Source: a bacterium
GTDB lineage: Bacteria; CAIWAD01
DNA: 64,000 bases
Reading direction: 5' to 3'
Assembly (NCBI GenBank): GCA_030429345.1
Contig: JAUIFJ010000005.1
Span: 118,838 to 182,837 of the forward strand
This document shows positions 1-9,516 of the stretch, one piece after another. A program made the translations under genes and the position numbers. Each line of letters begins with the position of its first letter. Position 1 is the stretch's first letter. The notes beneath the pieces were generated by a model. The model did not search any database and was not told where the DNA came from. It was given only the letters and a program-made list of their open reading frames with translations.

Positions 1-2757
1 TTGGCGCATGCCACTGTCGACAGGACGCACGATGGAGTGTGTTGTCATCGTGGCTTCTGTTTGCCATTCCTCGCTTGCATCCTTCCGTCCCTGAACCAAG
101 TACGCCGAATGAGCCGGATGATCCTCCCACTCCAGCAACAGCTGTCCATTGGCAAATCGGATGTCCAAGTGGATCGGATCATACATGCGTTTCAGCGCCA
201 GGATCTCCTCCTGCGAGAGGGCGCGATCATGAATTGTGATCTCATCTATCCTGCCCTCGAAGGGCACAGAGATACTGGAACAGGCGCCCAGTCCGCCACA
301 GCCGATGGTAAACCCAGTCTCGGACGAGATTGGCGTTCCCTCGGCGGGCGACAGCGCGTCAAGTACCCCATCGACATACAGGGCGACATAGTCGTTCTTC
401 TTGTACACCGCAGAGACAAACACCCACTCGTCCTCTATGAGAACCTGGTTGCCTGTGATCACCGGGGGATTCGACACAATTGTATCCGTATCCATTACGA
501 AGCGGAGAGCCCCGTTGGTATCGATGAAGAACCCCATGTTCCTGACGACGGAATCGCCCTTGCCGAGAAAGGCCATTTTCTGGGCCGGAGTCACCAGGTA
601 GGGACGGATGTAGGCGCTAAAAGTGCAACTTCCGGTCATGTTGAAGGCATCATTCTGGCTGGCATCCGACAGGAACAGAACATCTCCACCGCCGAACTCG
701 TAAGCGCCATCAGGAGTACCGGCATAGCCCGTCGCCAACTGCGCCCCATCCGTATCACAGTGGAATGCGTTCCCGCTGAGGTCGGAGGCGTTCCCATGAA
801 CGGGGTAGTATGCCAGTGGTCCGGCCGGATCATAGAGTTCACGGGCCTGGCACTGCGTGAACGCTCGATCATACAGGCGGACATCGTCGATGAATCCTTC
901 GAAGGGCACGGACTGGGAGTAGCATGCCCCATCGCCGCCGCAGCCGATCGCCAGCCCAACTGGGCTCAGCACGGGATCGCCGGCGGCCACATTGCTGTTG
1001 TCCAGTTCTCCGTTGAGATAAAGTGCAACAATCTGGTCCTTCCGATATACGGCCGTAACCTGAACCCACTCACCCGGCAACAGCTGTGATGCGCTTTCCA
1101 GAACAGGGGGGTAGTCACTGGCTTCCTGTGTATCGATCACGAGTCTCACCCGGCTGTCCGGTGTTATAAAGAGTCCGTAGTTGCGCAAGGCCGAATCACC
1201 CTTTCCGAGAATAGCCATTTTCATTCCCGGTGTGACCATGTCAGGACGGATCCAAACCGAGAGGGTCATGCTTCCCTCGAAATCAAGCAGGTGATCCTGG
1301 GTTACGCTACCATCGAGGCGGCAGTAGTCGGTTCCGCCAACCACGTATGCAGCTTGTTCATCCCCGAAACGTCCCGTCGCAAAAGTGCCCCCTTCCAGCA
1401 CGCAGTGCAGTTCATTGCCGGAGACATCCAGCGAGTTACCCGAAAAAGGATAGTGGGCGACCAAACCGCCAGGTTCGACGATCTGCATTATGTCCTGCTC
1501 CGACAACGGGGCATTGTAAAGGCGGATCTCGTCGATCTCCCCTTCGAAAGGCACGGAGAGGTTCAAACACTGGCCGACGCCCTGGCAACCGATAGCAGAC
1601 AAGGTTGCAGTGGGTTCGGGAAGGCCGCTAGCTACCATCAGGGTATCCAGCACACCATCGATGTAAAGCGCCATGTGGGAATCCACGTCGTAGACAAACC
1701 CCACATGCACCCACTCGCCGGCAGCCAGAGCACTGCGGCTGTTCAGCGTGCCCACATTGTCGATGACAAAACGCAGTCGACCGTCGGGTTGGACATATGC
1801 ACCATAATTCCTGTGTGCGGGATTCCCTTTGCCCAGAATCGACATCTTCTGCGGCGGTGTGACGTTCAACGGCCGGATCCAGGACAGCAGGCTCATGCTG
1901 TGAGACATGGACAACAGCGTGTCGGCATCCGAATCCGCCAGCCGCAAATGGGCTCCGCCGCTGAAACTGTAGGCGCCTTGCGGCTCGCCGTATGGCCCTG
2001 TCACGAGAGTGGCCCCGTCGGTGATGCAATGCAGGCCCAAGGGACCCGCATCGTCGGCATTGCCGGCTACGGGATAATACGCCAGAAGCCCGCCGGGCTG
2101 ATGGATTTCGTGCACCTGTGCTGCGGTCAGGGCTCGGTTGAAGAGTCGCACTTCGTCCAGGGCTCCGACATAGGGCTCAGAAAGATTGAAGCAGCTGCCG
2201 CTTCCCTGGCATCCCAGGGCAAACTGCTGCGAACTGGCCACAGGAAAACCGGTGGCAGTGGTCAGAGTATCCAGTTCGCCATTGATGTAGATCGCCATAG
2301 AATGATTGATTCTGTATACGAGACACACATCCACCCAGACATCAACCTCAAGAACGGCAGAACTGAACAACATCTCGCTCACACCGTCCACACTCCACTG
2401 AAGGCGTCCGTTCGGGGCAATAAAGAGAGCGTAGTTTCGCAGCGCACTGTCCCCCTTGCCAAGAACACCCATCTTGCCGGCAGGGTGGGTCACCTCGGGA
2501 CGAATCCGCGCAGAGAGTGACATGCTGTCGTACAGGTTGAAGACGTCGCTTTCAGGCATCACGATAGGAGCACCGCCCGAGAAGCGGGCAGCGGAATGGG
2601 GATTCCCATCTGCGTCCTCGACCCAGGTGACATCCCCACCACTTCCATCAAGTGCATTGGGTCCCTCATCGTTCGCATTCCCGTTCAAGGGGTAATACGC
2701 GAACTGGGCCTGAACGACCAAGGCATAGCACAACAGAATCAGAATAGTCGTCTTCAT
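1..2757 (-). CDS. Secreted protein with four LamG-like modules (3' end beyond the window)
   Basis: The frame is open from ATG at 2757 to the window edge (919 codons), so the C terminus is missing. GGAGG lies a few bases before the ATG. The product starts with a signal peptide (MKTTILILLCYALVVQA, then QFAYYPL). It then has four modules of about 205-215 residues beginning near residues 20, 227, 432 and 647. Each opens with an AYYP..GNA/S.D.SGN motif, contains ...ILGKGDSALRNY... and ...VALY.DG.LD..., and ends ...FEG.IDE.RLY.RALS. This is the pattern of LamG/concanavalin-like jelly-roll domains (LamG_3 type) that bind carbohydrate or proteins. After about residue 855 a fibronectin-III-like stretch begins. 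It is probably a surface adhesin or carbohydrate-binding protein. A sorting tail like those of other secreted proteins here may lie outside the window. A good sigma54-type promoter precedes it, and its neighbours are a histidine kinase and an NtrC-type regulator. Confidence -1.
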   Translation of the reverse strand, partial: MKTTILILLCYALVVQAQFAYYPLNGNANDEGPNALDGSGGDVTWVEDADGNPHSAARFSGGAPIVMPESDVFNLYDSMSLSARIRPEVTHPAGKMGVLGKGDSALRNYALFIAPNGRLQWSVDGVSEMLFSSAVLEVDVWVDVCLVYRINHSMAIYINGELDTLTTATGFPVASSQQFALGCQGSGSCFNLSEPYVGALDEVRLFNRALTAAQVHEIHQPGGLLAYYPVAGNADDAGPLGLHCITDGATLVTGPYGEPQGAYSFSGGAHLRLADSDADTLLSMSHSMSLLSWIRPLNVTPPQKMSILGKGNPAHRNYGAYVQPDGRLRFVIDNVGTLNSRSALAAGEWVHVGFVYDVDSHMALYIDGVLDTLMVASGLPEPTATLSAIGCQGVGQCLNLSVPFEGEIDEIRLYNAPLSEQDIMQIVEPGGLVAHYPFSGNSLDVSGNELHCVLEGGTFATGRFGDEQAAYVVGGTDYCRLDGSVTQDHLLDFEGSMTLSVWIRPDMVTPGMKMAILGKGDSALRNYGLFITPDSRVRLVIDTQEASDYPPVLESASQLLPGEWVQVTAVYRKDQIVALYLNGELDNSNVAAGDPVLSPVGLAIGCGGDGACYSQSVPFEGFIDDVRLYDRAFTQCQARELYDPAGPLAYYPVHGNASDLSGNAFHCDTDGAQLATGYAGTPDGAYEFGGGDVLFLSDASQNDAFNMTGSCTFSAYIRPYLVTPAQKMAFLGKGDSVVRNMGFFIDTNGALRFVMDTDTIVSNPPVITGNQVLIEDEWVFVSAVYKKNDYVALYVDGVLDALSPAEGTPISSETGFTIGCGGLGACSSISVPFEGRIDEITIHDRALSQEEILALKRMYDPIHLDIRFANGQLLLEWEDHPAHSAYLVQGRKDASEEWQTEATMTTHSIVRPVDSGMRQ

Positions 2758-2799
2758 TGCTCCTCCCTCGATTGAAATCGTGTTTGCAATCGAAGGATT

Positions 2800-2816
2800 G
2801 GCAATAGGCGGGCCAA
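2800..2816 (-). promoter_or_regulatory. Putative sigma54 (-24/-12) promoter of the LamG gene
   Basis: On the minus strand the site reads TTGGCCCGCCTATTGCC. It has GG and GC separated by exactly 10 bases, and it agrees with the sigma54 consensus TTGGCACGNNNNTTGCW at all but two positions. It would start transcription about 30 bases before the ATG at 2757. The gene for an NtrC-type activator lies immediately upstream on the same strand. Two palindromes further upstream (CCAATTGG at 2813-2820 and TCACGTGA near 2860) could be activator sites; that is inference. Confidence -1.
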
Positions 2817-2900
2817 TTGGCCAGTAGCTTTGAAGACGCGATGGACGCCCGGGTGAAATCACGTGAACGTATCCACAGCACACGAAGATGTGGGAAAAGG

Positions 2901-4313
2901 CTACGAGTGAGGGGAGGACTGCCGTCTGTTTCGGAGTTCTGGCAGAACATCATAGAATTTCTTCCGGTGTACACCGGCGAGTTCTGCTGCTGTGGCAATG
3001 ATTCCATTTGCCTCTTCCAGCTTGGCTCGGAAGTAGCGCAACTCGATTTCGGCCTTGACTTCCTTCCAGGTCTTGTCCAGCGCAAAACCACTTTCGTCGG
3101 CGATGTCCGTTTCTTGACCCAGAAGACGCAGGTCCCAGTGCACCCGCTCTCTTTCGACCAGCCAGGACTGGATCTGTGACTGCTCCGCGTGAACACACAA
3201 CGCCTGAACGAACTGCATCAATTGGCGCACATTGCCTTCCCAATCGATCCTCGCGAGGGCCTCAAGGGCATCAGGCTGGATCATGACTGGTTGAGTATGC
3301 CTGGCTCGATTTCGAGCTTCCAGAACATGCCCGACAAGCAAAGGAATGTCCTCCAGCCTTTCCTGCAAAGGCGGTATACGGATGCGCAGCCCGCTAAGCC
3401 TGTGAAGCAGATCATCGCGAAAGGCACCCATTCGCACTTGCTGGAGCAGGTTTCGGTTGGATGCAGCTACCAACTGAACATCTGTGCGACGGATTTTCCC
3501 TTCTCCCAGCCGGGAGAAGGTTCCCGTTTCGAGAACCCTCAGGAACTTGCCTTGCACCTCCAGAGGCAGTTCGGAGATCTCGTCGACGAACAGAACACCA
3601 TTATTGGCATTTTCGAAAGCACCTGGCCTAGCCTTCCCGGCACCGGTGTATGCGCCGTCTACATGCCCAAAAAGTTTGGTTTCCGCCAAGGACACCTGGA
3701 TGTTGGTGCAATCCAAGACGGTCAATTCTTTGTGTGCTCGTGGACTCTGCCGGTGGATCGCTTCTGCGACGAGCTCCTTGCCAGTTCCCGTTTCTCCCTC
3801 GACTAGAATCGACAAGTCTTCCTCGCTTGCGTAGGTGCGGATCCGGGCACGCAACTCTTGCATGACCTGGCTTTGACCTAGTAATGGATCTTCCGCAGGT
3901 TCTTCTTCCCGGCGCCATGCGCACAGACTTTCCGCTTCCTTCAGGGCGGGTCGAAGATCGGCAGCTGCGGACTCCTTAACCACGTATTGAACCATGCCCA
4001 GGTTCGCAAAGCGATGGACCAGGCTCGTATTGCCACTCATGGTAATCACGATTACGGGAATCGCATGCCGATTCTGCCGCAGGTCCTGCAGTAAATGCAG
4101 CCCGCCGTTGACATCTCCGGGAAACTCATTATCCAGAAGCAGGACATCCGGCTTCCAGGAGTGGATCAACTCCTCGACAGATTCCAGATCCGGCGTCCAC
4201 TCCGCTTCGTATCCCCAGCGCTGCAGGTTCTTTCGGTAGAGCACTCCATACTCCTGCTGATCCTCTACAATCAGGACACGGTATTTCCGGTTGCCGGCTT
4301 GGCGTTCAGGCAT
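2901..4313 (-). CDS. NtrC-family sigma54-dependent response regulator
   Basis: This is a 470-residue response regulator that should activate sigma54 RNA polymerase once phosphorylated by the kinase encoded just upstream. The N-terminal receiver has the acidic pair (VEDQ) and the phospho-acceptor in LLLDNEFPG, where the usual MP is replaced by FP. The AAA+ domain shows Walker A GETGTGKE, the L1 loop as GAYTGA (normally GAFTGA), Walker B VLFVDEISE and the sensor ASNRN. The C terminus has a Fis-like helix-turn-helix (IIATAAELAGVHRKKFYD). The start at 4313 is preferred because GGAG lies six bases upstream; in-frame ATG and TTG codons at 4325 and 4328 are alternatives. The ATG overlaps the kinase stop by eight bases, which implies translational coupling. 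The adjacent sigma54-like promoter of the LamG gene is a plausible target. Confidence -1.
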   Translation of the reverse strand: MPERQAGNRKYRVLIVEDQQEYGVLYRKNLQRWGYEAEWTPDLESVEELIHSWKPDVLLLDNEFPGDVNGGLHLLQDLRQNRHAIPVIVITMSGNTSLVHRFANLGMVQYVVKESAAADLRPALKEAESLCAWRREEEPAEDPLLGQSQVMQELRARIRTYASEEDLSILVEGETGTGKELVAEAIHRQSPRAHKELTVLDCTNIQVSLAETKLFGHVDGAYTGAGKARPGAFENANNGVLFVDEISELPLEVQGKFLRVLETGTFSRLGEGKIRRTDVQLVAASNRNLLQQVRMGAFRDDLLHRLSGLRIRIPPLQERLEDIPLLVGHVLEARNRARHTQPVMIQPDALEALARIDWEGNVRQLMQFVQALCVHAEQSQIQSWLVERERVHWDLRLLGQETDIADESGFALDKTWKEVKAEIELRYFRAKLEEANGIIATAAELAGVHRKKFYDVLPELRNRRQSSPHS

Positions 4314-6735
4314 GTGACACTCCATCAAGTAACTGTTCCTGCCGTACTAGCGGGAGCCGCAAGTAGACAGCTGCTCCACCGATCTCCTTGTTCCTGACAG
4401 TCAATTCCCCCCCGTGCTCATGGGCAATATGCCGCGAAAGAAACAGGCCGAATCCGGAACCTTCGTCCTTTGTCGTGAATCCCGGTTCCCAGATCCTGTC
4501 CAGGACATCCGGCGGAATGCCGGGACCATTGTCCTCGATGCGCAGAACAGCCATTTCTTCCTCCTGCTGCAACAGAAAGTGGAGCGTCCCTTTCCGGCGC
4601 ATCGCTTCCACGGCATTCCTCAGCATGCTCTCGATCATCGCCTGGACTGAAGCTGTGGCTACGTATACGGGAAGCAACTCCGCCTGACGGGAAGAGGTGA
4701 CATCGATTGTCGACATGGCATCCAATCCCAGATCCGTGCAGGCATTCTCGAGCAGCGTGCCCAGATCTACCGATTCCCGCTCCTCCCCTACTTTGATGAG
4801 GGCCAGAAAACGCTTGATCCGTTCCCGGCAGAACCGGTGGGCCACTTGCATTTCTTCAACTGCCTCACGGAAGCCAGAATCCTTCTCAAGGCCTGCCTCT
4901 TGGATCGACTCCTGCAGATTCACGACCGCGAATTCGGCAGGCAGCAGGGCCTTGCCCAGATTGTGGGTCAAGATCCCTGCAAAGCTTTCTAGCCTCCCCA
5001 AATGTTCCCTTGTCATTCGGTTCGTGTCATCAATTCCCTGAATGTACCACCCTATCCTGGAGGCTTGAATGTGTGTTTCCCGGGCAATCCAGCGAAACAG
5101 CCGTCCGTCCTGCCAGCTATCGATGAATCCCGATTCCCTGGCTCGGGCATGCCCGATCACGCGATCCAGCAGATCCCCTGGGACCAGTTCGCGAAATCGC
5201 GTATTTGCATAGAGCAACTCTCCCTGGTCATCTGTGAGTGCTGCTGCTGTCACTCCGTCAGACAGCATTCCGCTCAACACCCGCTCCTGGCGGCGTACTC
5301 TGTAGGACAGATACACCAGCAAGAGGACAAAGGACACAGCGAATGCTGGGGGGATCGCGGGATTCGCCATCAAGCGTGATACGAATGGAACATGACTGAT
5401 CGTGAAGGACTGCAACAACTGACCATCCGAAACATGAATGCGGCTGTTCTCAAGCGTACCGTCTACGGATTCCAGCAGGATCCGATTCTTATTCCCTGCA
5501 GTACTGATCTCGACCAGTGGTTGCCCCTCCGGGGAATAGAGCCTGTATCCGGTCGCGGGGCGGAATGCGAGCCAGTACGCCTCTTGGACAAGCCCGATCA
5601 GGATGCTGTCACGGAATCCACGCAGGTGCCCCGCCGGCACAAGTCTTCCTGAATCGAAAAAAAACTTGAATAATCGTCCGTCCTGGTTGACAAGGAGTGC
5701 GTGGTTCTGGCGGATCAGACAGAAGTTCTCCAGACCAGCCAAACGAGCCGAAGTAAGCACGCTGTCCTTCCAAGCATCCAGGACGACCAGGTTATGCGTC
5801 TCGGGAACGTCAACCCTGTCAAAGACCTGCTTGGTCTGCAGGTAGATCCGACGGCGGTCCTGCAGAACGTGGGCATTCAATGCCGTGTGCGCCATCCCCA
5901 TGCGAATCTGCTCGACAAAACCGGAATCGGGATCCATCAGAAACAAAGGTGCTTCCCCGTCGTTGACACCACCCAGTTCCCTGCCGTTGCGGGTGGCATG
6001 CCCACCCATTGCGTACAAGGAATGGCCATCGGGGGTCAGCAGCGTCTGATTTGAGTAGGGGGCTGGCGCAATGGCATTGGGAAACAAGTCAACGATCTGC
6101 AGCGATAGGGGATCGATGAGAACACCACCACGCCAGCCTTCAAAATGGCCGAACAGGGACAGGTAAAGCAACTCTCGCCCCTTGTGCTCCAGGCGATTCG
6201 CCTCAATGACCCATGGCGCTTCCCTTATTGAAACAGGCACCTGATCCGAGTGAAACAGCGGCAGGTCCGCTTCCTCAATCCCGCTGCCGAAGGGCCAGCG
6301 TCGAAGACACAAGTATACGGCGCTGGAGTCGCGTGTTAGCAGACACAGTGTCGGGGCCCCTGCAAGCGTATCGAAGAAATGGGGACGAAGAACAATCTCA
6401 TCCCCTGGAAAGTAGAGCTGCTTGGCCGGACGTCGCTGGAGCGGAGTATTGTACTCGATCGTCATCGAAGCGCCATGGAGCTTCGAGCGGGATTCGCGCA
6501 TTCGCTCGGCGAAACCATCTTGATCGATATCCCCGACCGCAACAAACCCCGCCGTCATGCTGGAGTCGAACCGTTGGATTCGGTGTGATACACCAGGTTG
6601 AAACCAGAATTCCATCGCGCACCCGATGAGCAAGGACAGGAGCACACAAAATGCGACACCGATCAATAGAGTCTTCTTGTAATGAACAAGGAAGCTGCGA
6701 CGATAGGGTAGACCCTTGTTGGCGACACCGAACAT
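4306..6735 (-). CDS. Membrane sensor histidine kinase with large periplasmic sensor
   Basis: The 809-residue kinase has one transmembrane helix near the N terminus (about 22-42), a long extracytoplasmic region of about 400 residues, a second helix near 455-475, a PAS-like domain and a kinase core. The outside region begins with an FG-GAP/propeller-like motif (AVGDIDQDGFAERM) and has blade-like repeats. The phospho-acceptor is His591 in ILTHNLGKALLP, a slightly unusual H box. The ATPase domain shows NAVEAM, DNGPGIP and GFGLFLSRHIAHEHGG. It overlaps the regulator gene downstream, so the two form one two-component system. A propeller-type sensor suggests a large extracellular ligand such as a polysaccharide, but the sequence does not say which. 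Confidence -1.
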   Translation of the reverse strand: MFGVANKGLPYRRSFLVHYKKTLLIGVAFCVLLSLLIGCAMEFWFQPGVSHRIQRFDSSMTAGFVAVGDIDQDGFAERMRESRSKLHGASMTIEYNTPLQRRPAKQLYFPGDEIVLRPHFFDTLAGAPTLCLLTRDSSAVYLCLRRWPFGSGIEEADLPLFHSDQVPVSIREAPWVIEANRLEHKGRELLYLSLFGHFEGWRGGVLIDPLSLQIVDLFPNAIAPAPYSNQTLLTPDGHSLYAMGGHATRNGRELGGVNDGEAPLFLMDPDSGFVEQIRMGMAHTALNAHVLQDRRRIYLQTKQVFDRVDVPETHNLVVLDAWKDSVLTSARLAGLENFCLIRQNHALLVNQDGRLFKFFFDSGRLVPAGHLRGFRDSILIGLVQEAYWLAFRPATGYRLYSPEGQPLVEISTAGNKNRILLESVDGTLENSRIHVSDGQLLQSFTISHVPFVSRLMANPAIPPAFAVSFVLLLVYLSYRVRRQERVLSGMLSDGVTAAALTDDQGELLYANTRFRELVPGDLLDRVIGHARARESGFIDSWQDGRLFRWIARETHIQASRIGWYIQGIDDTNRMTREHLGRLESFAGILTHNLGKALLPAEFAVVNLQESIQEAGLEKDSGFREAVEEMQVAHRFCRERIKRFLALIKVGEERESVDLGTLLENACTDLGLDAMSTIDVTSSRQAELLPVYVATASVQAMIESMLRNAVEAMRRKGTLHFLLQQEEEMAVLRIEDNGPGIPPDVLDRIWEPGFTTKDEGSGFGLFLSRHIAHEHGGELTVRNKEIGGAAVYLRLPLVRQEQLLDGVSHA

Positions 6736-6977
6736 GAACCGAGACCCCTACTGCTGCGGATGTTGTACCTGGTTCGCACAAGATTGTACCCTTTTCCCAC
6801 ACATCATTCCATTCAAGGTGGGCTTGGGCGGGCACAAGGAATCAACAGCAATCTACATGCCTGCTGAAACAGCCGCTCCGTGTAGGCAGCGTCCACTCCG
6901 AACTCTGGCTCGAGCGCGAGAGCCAGGACCCGGAGAAGGGGCTCAAGCGCTAGGGGCGCGTCCGGTACAGAGAGCGG

Positions 6978-7010
6978 AAAGGTCCCGCCCCGGCATTGAG
7001 GGGCGGGCCC
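6978..7010 (-). terminator. Intrinsic terminator after the VIT/VWA gene
   Basis: A GC-rich stem of about 11 base pairs (arms 6981-6991 and 7000-7010, one mismatch, 8-base loop) is followed on the minus strand by TTTCC. It sits about 22 bases past the stop of the gene ending at 7033. The 297 bases between that stop and the kinase start at 6735 hold nothing else I can support. Confidence -1.
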
Positions 7011-7032
7011 TTCTCTTGATGCCTCACCGTGC

Positions 7033-9111
7033 TTATTTGATCAGCGTCATTCTATCGGCCAGCAGGCCTCTGCCGAAATCGACCACATAGATGTAGGACC
7101 CGCTGGCGGCCGGACGACCCGCCTCCGTCAGGCCGTCCCAGCGCACCTCGTAGAGTCCGGCCCCGCCGACCTCCATGTGCAACACGCGCACCAGCTGGCC
7201 CAGGGTATTGTAGATGCGCACCTCGACCAGGCGGTCCAGGGCAACCCCGGTCCGGAAGCGGATTCTTGTGCTGCCGTTGAAGGGATTGGGCAGGTTGCCG
7301 GGTAGCTCGAAAAGCACGGGCAGGATCTCGCCTTCCGTGATCCCTTCGTCCTCGATGTCCGTCTCGCCCGAGAAACTGGTGAAGGGACTGAGCACGCCAT
7401 AACCCTGGCTCAGGGCGATGATCTGCTCCATGAGTTCGTCCGCCTCCTGGGACTCCGGATCCAGGCTGTAGTACGCGACCGCCAGGTGCTCGATCTTCTG
7501 CTTGGCCCAGATCTTCGGCAGGAAATGCCGCTCGGGATCCAGCGCGTCCGCCACCGGGAGCGTATACTCGTAGGACACGGGCTGTCCGAAGGCTGTTCCA
7601 TGCAACACGATCTGCAGGGGCTCCGGCTGGCTGTAGCGGCCGCTGACGATCATCTGGCTGCCGAGATACAGGTTGGGAAGCGGATCCGGGTAGACTTCGC
7701 TCACGCCTTCCGTCAGGAAATTGATCTGGGTGTCCAGCAGGACCGGGTTGTTGATGCGCAGGAAGAAGCTCGTGATCCGTTCCTCGAGCTCGTCGTTTCC
7801 CAGGAACTCGCAGAGTCCGTCGTGTTCGCTGGCCAGGCGGACCAGCAGCTGCTCGTTGACATGCGCCCCGATGCCGAAAGTGAAGATCAGGGTCTGCGCC
7901 TCGTTCTGCTGGTCCAGCTCCTCCACCAGTTCCAGAATGCCATCCGTGCTGCTTTCGCCCACATTGGCCAGGCCGTCGGTGAAGAAGACGAGAATGTTCG
8001 CCGTCGTGCCGTCGGCTGCCCCGAACTGGGGAATCGCCTCCTGGAAGGCCCCGGCAACGTTCGTGCTGCCGCTGGCGTACAGGGATTCGATGTACTCGTG
8101 CGCCGCCTGGCGGTTCGCGGCTGTCGCCTCGACATGCCCGGGGCGAAAGCTGTGGACGCTGCTGGAGAAGCTGACCAGGTTGAAGCGGTCCGCCGGGTTC
8201 AGGTTGTCGACGATGGTGGAGGCGGCCCCGCGCGCCTGGACGATCTTCTGGCCGGACATGCTGCCGCTGCGGTCGATGACAAGGGTGAAGACCTTCTGGA
8301 TCACATCCGTCGTCTGCGAGGGATCCGGCTCGGCGACGAAGGCGAAATAGCCGTTGCCGCCCGCATCGGGCAGCAGCGAATCCGGCAGCAGCGTGCTGAA
8401 GCCGAAGAGGCCCAGCTCTTCCGGATCGAGCTCGTAGCTCAAGTGAAAGTCGTGATCCGCCGGCTCCTCGATCTCGTCGTGGAAGAGGTATGCGAAGTGC
8501 GTTCCGGCCACCAGCGAGTCCACTGGAATGCCCGTGTGATCCAAATCCAGGATCGTGCGCTCCGATTCGAGCGTGAATGCGAATTCCTGCCGGTCCAGGG
8601 GCGCGGCCTGGATCAGCGAGTAGTCTGCGGGAAAGTCGAAACCGACACGCCCGAAGTCGTAGGGCAGAAGCTGCACGTAGCTCAATTCGACCACCAGCTG
8701 CGAGTCGGGCAGGACGGCCTCCTCCAGATCGTAGTACAGCGGCGTATTCCCCAGGTGCTGGCGCAGGGAGGGGTGCGCCGTTCCGCCGCCGGGCAGCGTC
8801 GTGTCCGCGGGCGCCGCGGCGATGCCCGCCTCGTGCCACACGCCATCCTGCCTCCAGCGCAGGCGTGTCGCACTGGCGTCCTCCGCGAGCGGAAAGCCGT
8901 ACTTCACGATGCGGGGCGTTTCCCCCAGGTTCCGGAATTCCTGTCTTGCAACCACCTGGGACACCTGGTTCTCGACGAGCGCGTTCACGCGACTCGCCTC
9001 CAGGTGCAGGCACTCGAGGTTTCCGGCATCGGCAATGGCAACCCCGTTGGCTGGGGCCGTATTGACCAGGAGCAGCGTATACAATGGAACCAGGAACAAG
9101 CGGGCGTTCAT
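7033..9111 (-). CDS. Secreted VIT / von Willebrand factor A protein with C-terminal sorting domain
   Basis: The 692-residue protein has a signal peptide (about 1-22), an N-terminal VIT-like domain (about 30-230, EARVNALVENQVSQVV and following), a von Willebrand A domain, and a C-terminal sorting domain. The VWA domain (about 280-460) has an intact metal-ion adhesion site, DRSGSMSG, plus the conserved TDGLANVG. The layout resembles inter-alpha-trypsin-inhibitor heavy-chain-like proteins, whose VWA domains bind protein ligands through Mg. The tail from about 605 has LPNPFNGSTRIRF, then VRIYNTLGQLV, and ends RMTLIK, as in FlgD-like or type IX cargo tails. AGGAG lies seven bases before the ATG. 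A sigma54-like site is found 145-160 bases upstream. It is likely exported to the surface; the ligand is unknown. Confidence -1.
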   Translation of the reverse strand: MNARLFLVPLYTLLLVNTAPANGVAIADAGNLECLHLEASRVNALVENQVSQVVARQEFRNLGETPRIVKYGFPLAEDASATRLRWRQDGVWHEAGIAAAPADTTLPGGGTAHPSLRQHLGNTPLYYDLEEAVLPDSQLVVELSYVQLLPYDFGRVGFDFPADYSLIQAAPLDRQEFAFTLESERTILDLDHTGIPVDSLVAGTHFAYLFHDEIEEPADHDFHLSYELDPEELGLFGFSTLLPDSLLPDAGGNGYFAFVAEPDPSQTTDVIQKVFTLVIDRSGSMSGQKIVQARGAASTIVDNLNPADRFNLVSFSSSVHSFRPGHVEATAANRQAAHEYIESLYASGSTNVAGAFQEAIPQFGAADGTTANILVFFTDGLANVGESSTDGILELVEELDQQNEAQTLIFTFGIGAHVNEQLLVRLASEHDGLCEFLGNDELEERITSFFLRINNPVLLDTQINFLTEGVSEVYPDPLPNLYLGSQMIVSGRYSQPEPLQIVLHGTAFGQPVSYEYTLPVADALDPERHFLPKIWAKQKIEHLAVAYYSLDPESQEADELMEQIIALSQGYGVLSPFTSFSGETDIEDEGITEGEILPVLFELPGNLPNPFNGSTRIRFRTGVALDRLVEVRIYNTLGQLVRVLHMEVGGAGLYEVRWDGLTEAGRPAASGSYIYVVDFGRGLLADRMTLIK

Positions 9112-9516
9112 CGGTCTCTCCTTTCCGTAGGGGGAACGGGGGCTTCCCGTTGTGTAAGAAAGTCAAGACTGCCGATCGATAGTCTGGAAAGCCTGATCCG
9201 AATCCCGCGACACACGGCTTCGAATCCACGTGTAGGCTTGCTGCCCATCGATCAAGCAAGAACAATGCCATGATTGCGTATGCCTTGCGACCTCCGCCTA
9301 CCTTTTTTCACAGCAGCGCCCTCGAGGTGATCGATTAAATGGTGCTGCCGACGCGGATTAAAGATCGACGAACCATGCACCGATAGAACCCCATGCACCA
9401 ACTGCGTCAGGAGTCCCCCCCAGCAGGCGGCAGCATACACCCAGTACTGGCTCGCCAACGGATTCGCACCCCGCACGTTTCCCGGAGCCGCAGCAGAAGT
9501 ACATCCGAAGGAGTGC
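9112..9516. other. 405-bp intergenic region between divergent genes
   Basis: This separates the VWA gene (minus) from the sensor gene (plus). It contains the sigma54-like site at 9255-9270. Short open frames occur in it but lack a convincing ribosome site and coding character, so I call no gene. Confidence -1.
9255..9270 (-). promoter_or_regulatory. Putative sigma54 (-24/-12) promoter of the VIT/VWA gene
   Basis: The minus strand reads TGGCATTGTTCTTGCT. TGGCA and TTGCT match consensus, with GG and GC 10 bases apart. The predicted start would leave a leader of about 130 bases before the ATG at 9111, longer than at the other candidate sites. Confidence -1.

Noticed and set aside
1..2520. Plus-strand open frames of 362 and 409 codons over the LamG region
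   Set aside because: They are the antisense of the LamG gene, whose minus frame is open for 919 codons with signal peptide and repeated modules.
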